64,000 nt of DNA from Desulfobacterium sp. Lineage in GTDB: Bacteria; Desulfobacterota; Desulfobacteria; Desulfobacterales; Desulfobacteraceae. The notes beneath the pieces are model-generated. The model was not told where the DNA came from and made no database searches. It was given only the letters and a program-made list of their open reading frames with translations. The stretch spans positions 1-64,000 of the forward strand of contig JAEINR010000021.1 of assembly GCA_016342325.1 (NCBI GenBank), given 5' to 3'. This document shows positions 1-9,598 of this stretch, one piece after another (positions within the stretch are counted from its first letter, which is position 1; each line of letters opens with the position of its first letter). The translations under genes and the position numbers were made by a program.

Positions 1-884
1 CGTTCACCCATGATACCGGTGGGTCTCACAACAAGGATGGCGATCAAAAGAGTAAAAGTAAAGGCATCGGCCCAGGTACTGGAAACGTAGCCTGCGATGA
101 ACGCCTTGAAGATGCCCAGGAGCATGCCCCCCACCATGGCCCCGGGGATGTTCCCGATGCCGCCGATGATGGCTGCCACAAAGGCGTACAGGCCGTAGTT
201 CCATCCCATGTTGAAGTTGATGCCCCGGTAGTAGAGACCAATGAACAGCCCGCCCACGGCGCCGAGAAAGGTGCCGATGATGAAGATCAGGGTGATGATG
301 CGGTTGACGTCGATGCCCATGAGCCGGGCGGCGTCGTGGTCGATGGAGGTGGCCCTGATGGCCGTGCCCACTCGGGTCTTGTCAATGAAGAAGATGAGAC
401 CTAGCATGATCAAAAGGGAGACCACCAGGATCACCACCTGGATGAAGCTGATGTAGACCCCGCCGATTTCCCAGGTGGTGGCGGGCAGGATATCTGCGGG
501 AAAGAAGCGCATGCGCGGTCCCCAGATGAGCATGATGCCGTTCTGGATCACCAGGCTTGCGCCCAGGGCCGAGACAACGGCGCTAAGCCGTGGCGCCTTC
601 CGAAGCGGTCGGTAGGCCACCCGTTCGAGGATGATGCCCGCCATGGCGATGATGACGCCGGTTGCGGCAAATATGGTCAGGACCGCCACCAGGGAGTTGG
701 TGCCGCCGCCTAAAAACTGGTCATAGACGGAGAGGCCCACAAAGGCCGACATTGCCACAAGATCGCCGTGGGCAAAGTTGATCAGTTTCATGATGCCGTA
801 CACCATGGTGTATCCAAGGGCCACCAGGGCGAAGATGGAGCCAATGGTCAGCCCATTGACAAGCTGCTGAAAAAAAATGTCCAT
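1..884 (-). CDS. livH: Branched-chain amino acid ABC transporter permease (LivH type), C-terminus cut by window edge
   Basis: Reading the minus strand from ATG at 884 gives MDIFFQQLVNGLTIGSIFALVALGYTMVYGIMKLINFAHGDLVAM..., the LivH hallmark; no stop inside the window, which explains its absence from the ORF track. Confidence 0.93.
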   Translation of the reverse strand, partial: MDIFFQQLVNGLTIGSIFALVALGYTMVYGIMKLINFAHGDLVAMSAFVGLSVYDQFLGGGTNSLVAVLTIFAATGVIIAMAGIILERVAYRPLRKAPRLSAVVSALGASLVIQNGIMLIWGPRMRFFPADILPATTWEIGGVYISFIQVVILVVSLLIMLGLIFFIDKTRVGTAIRATSIDHDAARLMGIDVNRIITLIFIIGTFLGAVGGLFIGLYYRGINFNMGWNYGLYAFVAAIIGGIGNIPGAMVGGMLLGIFKAFIAGYVSSTWADAFTFTLLIAILVVRPTGIMGE

Positions 885-910
885 ATTGTTGAACCTTCTG
901 AAAATGCTTG

Positions 911-934
911 GCAGGCTGCCCTGGGGCAGCCTGC
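911..934 (-). repeat. Strong inverted repeat (hairpin) between livK-like and livH-like genes
   Basis: GCAGGCTGCC-CTGG-GGCAGCCTGC, perfect 10-bp stem, no T-run. Confidence 0.75.
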
Positions 935-950
935 TGTTTGATGATCTTTT

Positions 951-1010
951 ACCTAACCCGGACAAGCCGGAATCAAAGCGTTCTTCTGATTCTCTTGCCA
1001 AAATAACACG
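951..1010 (-). repeat. Dispersed ~60-bp repeat, copy 1
   Basis: Minus strand CGTGTTATTTTGGCAAGAGAATCAGAAGAACGCTTTGATTCCGGCTTGTCCGGGTTAGGT; similar copies near 47193 and 63664. Confidence 0.75.
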
Positions 1011-1028
1011 AAAATCAGAGATAAGAAC

Positions 1029-2192
1029 CTAGTTTACAACCGGGTAGATGATCTTCTTGGAACCGTCTGCCTGGTACTCGTAAGTCTGGTGGGCACTTCC
1101 GGTACGATTTCCGTCCGCAGCCCACTGGATGGGACCGGTGATGCCGGGATACTCCTTGAGGGTGTGGAGGTATGCGGCAATCTTTTTGGTATCTGTGCTG
1201 CCGGTCTGCTCAATGGCGTAGAGAAACGCCCTCATGCCGTCGATGTTGAGGAGTGTCCAGATGCTCGGGGGATCCATATTGTACTTGGCCCGGTAGTCCT
1301 TGAGAAAGTTGATGGCAAGGTCATAGGGCAGAAGCTCGGGAGAGGGAACATTAATGAGAAAGGACCCCTCGGCGGATTTTCCCGCAAGCTTGATGTAGTC
1401 CGGGTTGTCACAGGCGTTGGAACCGTAGAAGTCGGCGGTTACCCCAAGCTGCATCTGCTGGGACCGAAGCAGGCCCGCCTCGTTGTAGTAGCCGCTGAAG
1501 TAGATCACGTCAGGACGTTTTGACTTGATCTTGGTGAGTACGGGGGTGTAGTTCTGGGCGCCGGCCTTGATCTTTCCCTGGTAGACGATGTTGCCGCCAA
1601 GCTTTTTGATCTCAGCTTCAACAGAGGAGCCAAGGCCCGTGGAGTAGGAGGAAAAATCGGTGATGATGGCGATTTTTTTGTATTTCATCACGTTGATGAA
1701 GTAGTTGGCTGTGTAGCTGGCCTCGGCAGAGTTGGGAAAGGAGTTCCTGAAAAAGGTCCAGTAGCCGTGCTCGGTCAGGCTGTCGCTGGTGCCGTCGGTT
1801 GTCTGGAGAACGCCCGCACGGTAGTATGTGGCCTGGGCTGCCTCGGCACAGGTGGATGTGTATGAACCGATGACGCCGATCACCCCTTTGTTGACCAGGT
1901 CCTTGGCGCAGATGGCGGCCTTCATGGCCGTACCCTCGTCGTCGCAGGTGAAAATTTCGATCTGTTTTCCGAGGATGCCGCCCTTGGCATTGACCTGCTC
2001 TGCGATGAGCCTCACGCCCTGGTCGATGCCCTGACCCTCGTTGGCGTACTGGCCGGTGGTGGGGGCCTGTACCCCAATTTTAATGGTATCAGATGCCATT
2101 GCCGGGGCAGCTGAAAGGGCGAAAAAAAGCAAAAAAGCGGTAATCAATTTAACCATTTTGTTCATAACCATCCTTCTCCTGTTAAACGTCAA
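1029..2192 (-). CDS. livK: Branched-chain amino acid ABC transporter substrate-binding protein (start may be the internal MNKMVKLITAFLLFF)
   Basis: Signal peptide then IKIGVQAPTTGQYANEGQGIDQGVRLIAEQVNAKGGILGKQIEI, periplasmic binding protein type 1. Confidence 0.93.
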   Translation of the reverse strand: MTFNRRRMVMNKMVKLITAFLLFFALSAAPAMASDTIKIGVQAPTTGQYANEGQGIDQGVRLIAEQVNAKGGILGKQIEIFTCDDEGTAMKAAICAKDLVNKGVIGVIGSYTSTCAEAAQATYYRAGVLQTTDGTSDSLTEHGYWTFFRNSFPNSAEASYTANYFINVMKYKKIAIITDFSSYSTGLGSSVEAEIKKLGGNIVYQGKIKAGAQNYTPVLTKIKSKRPDVIYFSGYYNEAGLLRSQQMQLGVTADFYGSNACDNPDYIKLAGKSAEGSFLINVPSPELLPYDLAINFLKDYRAKYNMDPPSIWTLLNIDGMRAFLYAIEQTGSTDTKKIAAYLHTLKEYPGITGPIQWAADGNRTGSAHQTYEYQADGSKKIIYPVVN

Positions 2193-2198
2193 TTATCA

Positions 2199-2966
2199 TT
2201 AGCGATCGCCATTTTCTTGGCAATCCACAAGCAAAGCCTCCTTGTTCTTCATGCGAACGATGAATCGATGCACATGATTCTCCGCAACCCGGGTAGCGTC
2301 CCCGGGGCGATGGTGCTTGACCGCCGTGACCATCTCCTGGAGATCCTTGAGGTTCTCCGCCATCCGGTCCAGGGTGTTGTCCAGGAACCGATCATAGTAC
2401 TGCCGGATGTTGTCGTGAACCATTTCGCTCACAAGCCGGTAAAGGGAATTCCTGGAGATCCTGGCCAGTTCCTTGTGAACCGCCTGGTCCATGTCCAGAA
2501 AATCCTCCCATCCCTCGGTGCCCCTGGCGTTCATGGCTTCGGCCCGTTCAATCAGGGCGTCCAGGCGGTTGATATCGTCCGGGGTCGCCCGCTCTGCTGC
2601 AAGGGCGGCGATTTTTCCCTCGATGCCTTCCCGGAATTCGCCGATATCGATTACCGTGAGACTGCCGGACCGAATTAACAGGGCAAAGGTCTCTGTCAGC
2701 TGTTCCATGCCGGCCTGTTTGACGATGGATCCGCCGGCCGTGCCTACCTTGATTTCGATGAGACCCTTCTGCTCAAGCACGCGCAGGGCCTCCCTGAGGG
2801 TGCCCCTGCTGATGTTGAAGGTCTCCCTTAGCTCCCTTTCCGGGGGCAGTACATCTCCGGGTTCGAGCCGACGATCAAGAATGGCTTCCTGGATCTGTTC
2901 AACCACATCCTGAAAGATCCTGTTTTTCTTGGCCCGTTGAAAATCAGGAGTTTTCTTTACTGGCAT
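2199..2966 (-). CDS. GntR-family (FadR subfamily) transcriptional regulator
   Basis: N-terminal wHTH (RRLEPGDVLPPERELRETFNISRGTLREALRVLEQKGLIEIK) plus FCD-like helical domain. Confidence 0.92.
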   Translation of the reverse strand: MPVKKTPDFQRAKKNRIFQDVVEQIQEAILDRRLEPGDVLPPERELRETFNISRGTLREALRVLEQKGLIEIKVGTAGGSIVKQAGMEQLTETFALLIRSGSLTVIDIGEFREGIEGKIAALAAERATPDDINRLDALIERAEAMNARGTEGWEDFLDMDQAVHKELARISRNSLYRLVSEMVHDNIRQYYDRFLDNTLDRMAENLKDLQEMVTAVKHHRPGDATRVAENHVHRFIVRMKNKEALLVDCQENGDR

Positions 2967-2996
2967 GCTCCTCCTTTATCAACATCGTGATACTGT

Positions 2997-3011
2997 AATG
3001 GTTAAACCATT
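2997..3011. promoter_or_regulatory. Candidate FadR-subfamily operator
   Basis: AATGGTTAAACCATT palindrome containing TGGT-N3-ACCA, 31 bp upstream of the regulator start. Confidence 0.55.
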
Positions 3012-3194
3012 CGTAAGGGATCGATCCTGGTTTGTCAAGTTGTTTTCATTTGCTTTTTCTAAACCCGTAATTGAGTAAAAACAGGGGTTGTTCGGGCTAA
3101 ATGTTCAAAAAATCTTGACTTTTTCCCTCGCAAGCACCATATTTTCATGGTGATATTAATTGAAACTAAAGATTTGAGGAGACTGTTCTAACCA

Positions 3195-3494
3195 ATGTTT
3201 ATCATGGGAAATTTTTTTGAAGCCATTGCCGTGGTTCTTGACTACGCCTTGAGCATCTTCATGTGGATCATCATTGCCCGGGCCGTACTCTCCTGGGTCA
3301 ATCCGGATCCCTATAATGCCATCGTCCGGTTCATCACCAATGCAACCGAACCTATTCTCTATCAGATACGAAAGAGAATTCCCTTTGATCTTGGCGGCCT
3401 TGACATCTCACCTGTCATTGCCATCCTGATCGTCATTTTTCTCCAGACCTTTGTTGTTGGAAGCCTGCATCGACTGGCCTATACCTTGTCCTAG
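3195..3494 (+). CDS. YggT family membrane protein
   Basis: Short two-TM protein with ARAVLSWVNPDPYNAIVRFITNATEPIL motif. Confidence 0.9.
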   Translation: MFIMGNFFEAIAVVLDYALSIFMWIIIARAVLSWVNPDPYNAIVRFITNATEPILYQIRKRIPFDLGGLDISPVIAILIVIFLQTFVVGSLHRLAYTLS

Positions 3495-3512
3495 AACTGA
3501 AGAGGGGTTTGA

Positions 3513-4013
3513 ATGGGAATTACACCTGAGGTTATCAAGCAAAAGGAGTTTGCCACACGGTTCAGGGGGTTTGACGTCCATGAGGTGGATAATTTCCTCG
3601 AGGATGTTGCCTACGAATTTGATAAGCTGAACCAGCAGATCCTGGCCATTAAAGAGGAGAGCCATCGGTTCGATCTCGAAAACCAGGGCTACAAGAAGCG
3701 GGAGACCTCGTTGAAGCGGGTGATGATCCAATCCCAGAAGGTGCTGGACCAGATGAAGCAAAACGCCAGGAAATCGGCGGAACTGGTGATCGCCAATGCC
3801 GAGGTCGAGGCGGAAAAGATACTTAACCGGGCCCACCAGAGGCTGTCACAGCTCCACAGCGACATCACCGAACTCAAGCGCCAGCGCATGCAGATCGAAA
3901 TGCAGATCGGCACGGTGATCGAGTCCCACTCAAAGCTATTGGAGATGAGTAAGGAGGAGGGCAAGGCCTCGGACGCCACAGACTCGAGCCTGCGATTCAT
4001 CAAGCAGGCTTAA
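3513..4013 (+). CDS. DivIVA domain-containing protein
   Basis: MGITPEVIKQKEFATRFRGFDVHEVDNFLEDVAYEFDKL; adjacent to yggT as in many bacteria. Confidence 0.9.
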   Translation: MGITPEVIKQKEFATRFRGFDVHEVDNFLEDVAYEFDKLNQQILAIKEESHRFDLENQGYKKRETSLKRVMIQSQKVLDQMKQNARKSAELVIANAEVEAEKILNRAHQRLSQLHSDITELKRQRMQIEMQIGTVIESHSKLLEMSKEEGKASDATDSSLRFIKQA

Positions 4014-4027
4014 CCCAGGAGTGATCC

Positions 4028-5110
4028 ATGGCAAAAATCGATGCTTTTTTCAAACTCATGCACGAGCAGGGGGCTTCGGATCTCCATCTCGTAGCTGGCC
4101 AGCCGCCTGCGCTGAGGCTCCACGGCGACATTGAACGGATCAAGTACAACGTCCTGACCACCGATGAACTGCGAAGCCTTCTTTACGAGATCACCCCGGA
4201 GGATAAGGTCAAGGTGTTTGAGGAAACCGGGGACGTGGATTTCGGGTACGAGATTCCCGGGCTTGCCAGGTACCGGGCCAACTATTTCATGCAGAAGAAC
4301 GGGGTGGCCGCTGTGTTCCGGGAGATCCCTTCTGAGATCCTCACGGCCGAGCAGCTGGGGTTGCCCCCGGTGATCTCAAAGCTGGCCTCCCTTCCCCGGG
4401 GGTTGGTCCTTGTTACGGGTCCCACGGGCAGCGGAAAGTCCACTACATTGGCCGCCATCATCGACCAGGCAAACAGGATCCGAAAGGATCACATCATCAC
4501 GGTGGAAGATCCCATCGAGTTTGTCCACAAGAGCCAGGGGTGCATCGTCAACCACCGGGAGGTGGGGCTCCACACGGCAACCTTTAGCGCGGCCCTGCGG
4601 GGGGCGCTCCGGGAGGATCCGGATATCATCCTGGTGGGGGAGCTGAGGGATCTTGAAACCATCTCCCTTGCCATCGAAGCCGCTTCCACCGGCCATCTTG
4701 TGTTCGGCACCCTGCACACCTCCAGTGCTGCCAAGACCGTGGATCGGGTGATCGAGGTGTTTCCGGCAACGGAACAGGCCCAGATCCGCTCCACCCTGTC
4801 CGACGGCCTCCGGGCCGTGGTGGCCCAGACCCTGTTCAAACGGATTGATAAAAAGGGACGGTGCGCGGCCATGGAGATCCTTGTGGCCACGCCGGCCGTG
4901 CGAAATCTCATCCGGGAGGCAAAGACCCACCAGATTCCCTCCATGATTCAGACCGGTAAGCAATACGGGATGCAGCTCCTGGACGATGCCATCATGCAAC
5001 TTTATAAAAAGGGATGGATCAGCCCGGATGAGGCCTATGGAAAGTCCAATAACAAGTCGATCTTCAGGCCGTTCCTCAAGACGCCGCCCGCAGATTTCAC
5101 TGAAGCATAA
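4028..5110 (+). CDS. pilT: Type IV pilus twitching motility ATPase PilT
   Basis: GASDLHLVAGQPPALRLHGD, Walker A GPTGSGKSTTLAAIID, AIRAEDPDII-like LREDPDIILVGELRD. Confidence 0.95.
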   Translation: MAKIDAFFKLMHEQGASDLHLVAGQPPALRLHGDIERIKYNVLTTDELRSLLYEITPEDKVKVFEETGDVDFGYEIPGLARYRANYFMQKNGVAAVFREIPSEILTAEQLGLPPVISKLASLPRGLVLVTGPTGSGKSTTLAAIIDQANRIRKDHIITVEDPIEFVHKSQGCIVNHREVGLHTATFSAALRGALREDPDIILVGELRDLETISLAIEAASTGHLVFGTLHTSSAAKTVDRVIEVFPATEQAQIRSTLSDGLRAVVAQTLFKRIDKKGRCAAMEILVATPAVRNLIREAKTHQIPSMIQTGKQYGMQLLDDAIMQLYKKGWISPDEAYGKSNNKSIFRPFLKTPPADFTEA

Positions 5111-5121
5111 AGGAGGGGGCC

Positions 5122-6285
5122 ATGCAGAAGCAGGAGATGGATCACATCCTCGAGAAGATGCTCGAAAGCCAGGAAAATGTGTCGGATCTCAACCTGACCC
5201 CGGGAAAACCGTTACAGGTGGAAAGCTCAGGGGAACTGGTCCCGGTGAAGATGGCGCCCGATTTTTCGGTGTTGACACCGTTTCAGACCGAAACCTTCGC
5301 CCTGAACCTGATTAACCAGGATCGGCGACTCATTGAGACCCTCTTGCGGGAAGGGTCCTGCGATCTTTCCTACGCCCTTGGCGACAAGGCACGATTCAGG
5401 GTCAACATCTTTTCCCGTTCCGGCAACTACGCCATTGTTTTAAGAAAGCTTGAGACCGCCATCCCCACCATTCAGGACCTGAACCTGCCCGAACCCTTTC
5501 ACAAGATGGCCACGGAAAAGAACGGGATTATCTTTGTCACCGGGGCCACGGGCAGTGGAAAATCCACCTCCCTTGCGGCGCTCCTGGACAAGATCAACGA
5601 CACCAAATCGGTCCACGTGATCACCCTGGAGGATCCCATCGAGTTCCAGCATCCCCAGAAATGCTCCACCTTTAATCAGCGGGAGTTGGGGGCGGATTTC
5701 GATACCTTTGCCTCTGGGTTGAGGGCGGCCCTTCGCCAGGCACCCAAGGTGATCCTGGTGGGGGAGATGCGGGACAGGGAGACGGTGGAAATCGGGCTTT
5801 CAGCGGCCGAGACTGGCCATCTTGTGCTTTCCACCCTCCACACCGTGGATGCGGGCCAGACCATCAACCGTATCATCGGCATGTTTTCCAGCGAGGAGGA
5901 GAAGCAGATTCGTATCCGCCTTGCCGACACCATCCGGTGGGTGGTATGCCAGCGGCTGTTACCAAAGACCGGCGGTGGCCGGGTGGCCGCCTTTGAGCTC
6001 ATGGGGTCCAACCTCAGGGTCAAGGATTCCATTCTCCACGGCGAATCCGACGGAAAAACATTTTATGATATCATGGTGGCGGGAAAGGCCTTTGGCATGA
6101 CCACCTTTGATGAATATATTCTCTCCCTTTACGAACAGGGCGCCGTCACCGAGGAGGTGGCCATGGCCTACTCCTCCAGGAAGGATGCCGTGGGCCGTGG
6201 GCTTGACACCATCAAGAGTTCAAGGGGGGAGGCGACCACCGAGATCGACTCCCTGGAGATCGACCATGGATATGAGGGGGCGTGA
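5122..6285 (+). CDS. PilT/PilU-like secretion ATPase (second copy)
   Basis: Walker A TGATGSGKSTSLAALLD, VILVGEMRDRETVEIGLSAAETGHLVLSTLHT. Confidence 0.92.
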   Translation: MQKQEMDHILEKMLESQENVSDLNLTPGKPLQVESSGELVPVKMAPDFSVLTPFQTETFALNLINQDRRLIETLLREGSCDLSYALGDKARFRVNIFSRSGNYAIVLRKLETAIPTIQDLNLPEPFHKMATEKNGIIFVTGATGSGKSTSLAALLDKINDTKSVHVITLEDPIEFQHPQKCSTFNQRELGADFDTFASGLRAALRQAPKVILVGEMRDRETVEIGLSAAETGHLVLSTLHTVDAGQTINRIIGMFSSEEEKQIRIRLADTIRWVVCQRLLPKTGGGRVAAFELMGSNLRVKDSILHGESDGKTFYDIMVAGKAFGMTTFDEYILSLYEQGAVTEEVAMAYSSRKDAVGRGLDTIKSSRGEATTEIDSLEIDHGYEGA

Positions 6286-6911
6286 TGGATATCGTCTGCA
6301 ACAGCTGCCAGGCAAAATTGAGCATCGCGGATCACAAACTGCCAAAGGGAAAAAAGGCCTCGTTCATCTGTCCCCAGTGCAAACAGCGGATCCGGATCCC
6401 GGCCATTGGTGGGCCGAGCCAGGAAGAACCGGTTGCGCCAAGGGCCTACGATGCCACAGAGAAACCCTTTGATTTTGTGGAGGAAGACAGGCGAACCGCC
6501 CTGGTCTGCATGGCAGGGGAGGCGTCCAGAACCCAGGTTTCAGATGCCCTGGAAGCCATGGGGCTTGCCGTCACCTGGGCCACTGATGTGAACCAGGCCC
6601 TGACCCGCATGAAGTACCACCTCTTTAATGTGGTGGTGGTGGACGATGAATTCGACACCCCCGAACAAACAGGGGTGCTGGAGACCCTCCGGGCCCTGGA
6701 GATGGTTTCAAGACGGCGGATTTTTGTCGTCCTTGTCACCCAACGATTTCGTACCCTGGACAACATGGCCGCCTTCCATGAAAGCGTTAACCTGGTGGTC
6801 AACGGGAAGAGTCTCAATGATGTAAAAAGGATCTTTGTGCGGGGCATCCAGGACCATGACCGTTTTTATGCGGTTTTCACGGATTCCCTCAAAGAGACAG
6901 GAAAGGCTTAA
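6282..6911 (+). CDS. MJ0042-type zinc-ribbon protein with receiver-like C-terminal domain
   Basis: MDIVCNSCQAKLSIADHKLPKGKKASFICPQCKQRI; overlaps preceding pilT-like stop (translational coupling). Confidence 0.75.
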   Translation: MMDIVCNSCQAKLSIADHKLPKGKKASFICPQCKQRIRIPAIGGPSQEEPVAPRAYDATEKPFDFVEEDRRTALVCMAGEASRTQVSDALEAMGLAVTWATDVNQALTRMKYHLFNVVVVDDEFDTPEQTGVLETLRALEMVSRRRIFVVLVTQRFRTLDNMAAFHESVNLVVNGKSLNDVKRIFVRGIQDHDRFYAVFTDSLKETGKA

Positions 6912-6915
6912 ACTG

Positions 6916-8781
6916 ATGACGCATACGTGGAAACAACGGCTAGTTCCCCCGGACCAGGCCCTGGCAAAGATCGAGCCCGGTATGAACCTTTTTCTGGGAA
7001 CCGGTGCGGCAGAGCCAAGAACCCTGATTAAGCGCCTCATGGAGTCCAACGAATCCAACCTCACGGATCTCACCCTGATCCAGATTGTGAGCCTGGGGGA
7101 CGCCATCTCCATTGACGCCCTGCGGTCGAACAAGTACCGGTTGAAGACTTTTTTCTCGGGGTGGGTGGCCAGCGAGGCCATCACCGCCGGTCGGGTGGAT
7201 CTGATCCCCAGCCGGTTTTCCGCCATTCCCGCCTTGATCAATGAGCACCAGATTCCCGTGGATGCCGCCCTGATCCAGATCTCCGAGCCCGATGAAGACG
7301 GCCTCTGTTCCCTGGGGATTGCCGTTGACGTGGCCCGCCAGGTCATGGCCCAGGCTGGCCTTGTCATTGGTGAGATCAACTCCACCGTGCCCCGCACCTT
7401 TGGCGACACCTTTGTGTCCATGGACGAGTTCGATTTTGTGGTGGAAGGCCGGGAACCCGTGCTCTATTTTCCCTGCTGGAAGGTCGATGATGTGTATGAC
7501 AAGGTTGCGGCCAACGTGGCCTCGGTGATCGAGGACGGCGCCTGCCTTGCCTTTTCTGCAGGGCCCTTGTTCGAAGCGTTGCCCAAGCACCTGGCCACCA
7601 AGCGTCATCTGGGTCTTCACACTCCCTTTATCACCGATGCGGTCATGAAACTGATCAAGAGCGGGGCGGTGACCAACCGGCGAAAATCGAACTATCGAGG
7701 CAAGACCCTCACCTCCTATGCCCTGGGATCGGCCGAGCTGATGCAGTGGCTGGACAAAAATCCCATGGTGGAGTTCCAGGGGGTGGCCCAGGTGTTCAAT
7801 CCCCTGGAGATCGGTCAAAACAGCCAGTTTGTCGCCATTATTCCCGCCAGAAAAGTGGATCTTACAAGCCGGATCGCCATGCACATGGGCCGGTGGAACG
7901 TCACCTCGGGTCCGGGCCAGACCATGGATTTCTTCAACGGCGCCGAGGTGTCCCGGGGCGGGTTCAACATTTTTGCCTTGCCCAGCCGTAATCTTGCGGG
8001 TGAGGCCAATATTTGCATCTCCATCAAGGCGTTTTCCAACCAGATCAATTTTCCCGATTCCGTGAATATGGTGGCCACCGAATACGGCATTGCCTCCCTG
8101 GCCGGTCGGACCGTCAGGGAAAGGGCCCAGGCCCTCATCGAGATCGCCCACCCGGACGATCGGTCAGACCTGATTGAGCAGGCTAAAAAAGATAAACTCC
8201 TCTACCCGGACCAGATTTTCCTCCACGAGAGCTCCCGGCTTTATCCCAACGACATTGCCGAGAACCACACCTTTAAGAACAACACCCTGGTGCGGTTCAG
8301 GGCCATCAAACCGTCGGATGAAGAGGGGATGCGCAGGCTCTTTTACCGGTTCTCGGACGAGGCCATCTATTACCGCTATTTCACCCCCGTCAAGACCATG
8401 TCCCACGCAAAGATGCAGGAGTATGTCAATGTGGATTACCGGAATGTGTTATCCATGGTGGGGCTTGTGGGGTCACCGGGCCAGGGCAGTATCATTGCCG
8501 AAGCACGGTTTGCAAGGCATAGGGACAAACCCCTTGTGGATGTGGCCTTTATCGTGGATGAGAAGTTCCAGGGCCTTGGCATTGCCACCCATCTCTATCG
8601 CATGCTGGCAAGGCTTGCCCGGCAGCGGGGGGCCAAGGGAATGACCGCAGATGTCCTGTCCTCCAACCTTTCCATGATGAAGGTGTTTGAAAAAGGGGAT
8701 TATCCGGTGCAATCCCGGTTCGAGGATGGGGCCCATGCCCTGTTCATCCCCTTTGAACCGGATAGCGGAGAGACGTTCTAG
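6916..8781 (+). CDS. Acetyl-CoA hydrolase/CoA-transferase family protein fused to a C-terminal GNAT acetyltransferase domain
   Basis: TVRERAQALIEIAHPDDRSDLIEQAKK (CoA transferase) followed by VRFRAIKPSDEEGMRRLFYRFSDEAIYYRYFTP...VDEKFQGLGIATHLYRMLARLARQRGAKG (GNAT); ATG at 6916 preferred over the longer ORF start. Confidence 0.88.
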   Translation: MTHTWKQRLVPPDQALAKIEPGMNLFLGTGAAEPRTLIKRLMESNESNLTDLTLIQIVSLGDAISIDALRSNKYRLKTFFSGWVASEAITAGRVDLIPSRFSAIPALINEHQIPVDAALIQISEPDEDGLCSLGIAVDVARQVMAQAGLVIGEINSTVPRTFGDTFVSMDEFDFVVEGREPVLYFPCWKVDDVYDKVAANVASVIEDGACLAFSAGPLFEALPKHLATKRHLGLHTPFITDAVMKLIKSGAVTNRRKSNYRGKTLTSYALGSAELMQWLDKNPMVEFQGVAQVFNPLEIGQNSQFVAIIPARKVDLTSRIAMHMGRWNVTSGPGQTMDFFNGAEVSRGGFNIFALPSRNLAGEANICISIKAFSNQINFPDSVNMVATEYGIASLAGRTVRERAQALIEIAHPDDRSDLIEQAKKDKLLYPDQIFLHESSRLYPNDIAENHTFKNNTLVRFRAIKPSDEEGMRRLFYRFSDEAIYYRYFTPVKTMSHAKMQEYVNVDYRNVLSMVGLVGSPGQGSIIAEARFARHRDKPLVDVAFIVDEKFQGLGIATHLYRMLARLARQRGAKGMTADVLSSNLSMMKVFEKGDYPVQSRFEDGAHALFIPFEPDSGETF

Positions 8782-8789
8782 GGATTATC

Positions 8790-8809
8790 GCTATCCCCTG
8801 GGAATAGCG
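8790..8809. terminator. Hairpin between convergent genes, weak terminator candidate
   Basis: GCTATCCCCTGGGAATAGC inverted repeat between converging stops. Confidence 0.35.
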
Positions 8810-8821
8810 CATCTTTAATTA

Positions 8822-9589
8822 CTAGGCCTGGTCGGCGATGATGCGCAGGCCTTCCAGGGTCAGGGTGTTGTCCACGGTCTCGATGGTTTCGGACACGTCT
8901 GCGATGAGTACGGCAAGGCCGCCGGTGGCAATAACCTTGGGGACGGTTCCCATCTCCTTTGCCATCCTTTTGACCATACCGTCCACCAGGGCAGCGTTTC
9001 CAAAGATGAGGCCTGACTTGATGCTGTCGATGGTGTTGTTCCCGATCACGGTTGGCGGCGCCCTGAATATTTCGACCCGGGGCAGTTTGGACGCCCGCTG
9101 GAACAAGGCTTCGGCCGAGATCATCACCCCGGGGGTGATGGCCCCTCCCAGGTATTCGCCCTTGTCTGAGACGGCGTCAAAGGTGGTGGCCGTGCCAAAG
9201 TCGATGATGATCATGCTGGTATGGTACCGCTCAAAGGCGGCCACGGCATTGACGATCCTGTCCGCTCCCACCTCGGCCGGGTTGCTGTAGCGAATGGGCA
9301 TGAGTTTCTTTACTGAGTCTGGGTTGATCCAGAGGGGTTCCTGGTTGAGATAGTCCCTGCAAAAGGTGTCCAGGATGCTGTTGGCTGTTGGAACCACCGA
9401 GGATATTATCGTTCGCTTGATGGTTGACATATCAAAGTTCTTGTCTGCAAAAAGTGCCTTGGCAAGGATGTTGAACTCATCGGTGGTGCTTTTCCGGATG
9501 GTACTGATCCGCCAGTCCACAACCAGGGTTTCCTTGTCAAATACGCCCAGAACGGTGTTGGTGTTTCCCACATCTATTACCAGCAGCAT
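8822..9589 (-). CDS. coaX: Type III pantothenate kinase
   Basis: MLLVIDVGNTNTVLGVFD...DFGTATTFDAVSDKGEYLGGAITPG. Confidence 0.95.
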   Translation of the reverse strand: MLLVIDVGNTNTVLGVFDKETLVVDWRISTIRKSTTDEFNILAKALFADKNFDMSTIKRTIISSVVPTANSILDTFCRDYLNQEPLWINPDSVKKLMPIRYSNPAEVGADRIVNAVAAFERYHTSMIIIDFGTATTFDAVSDKGEYLGGAITPGVMISAEALFQRASKLPRVEIFRAPPTVIGNNTIDSIKSGLIFGNAALVDGMVKRMAKEMGTVPKVIATGGLAVLIADVSETIETVDNTLTLEGLRIIADQA

Positions 9590-9598
9590 GGCTCTCCT

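Noticed and set aside
6940-8151. 403-aa minus-strand ORF
   Set aside because: Antisense shadow of the acetyl-CoA hydrolase/GNAT gene, no recognisable domain
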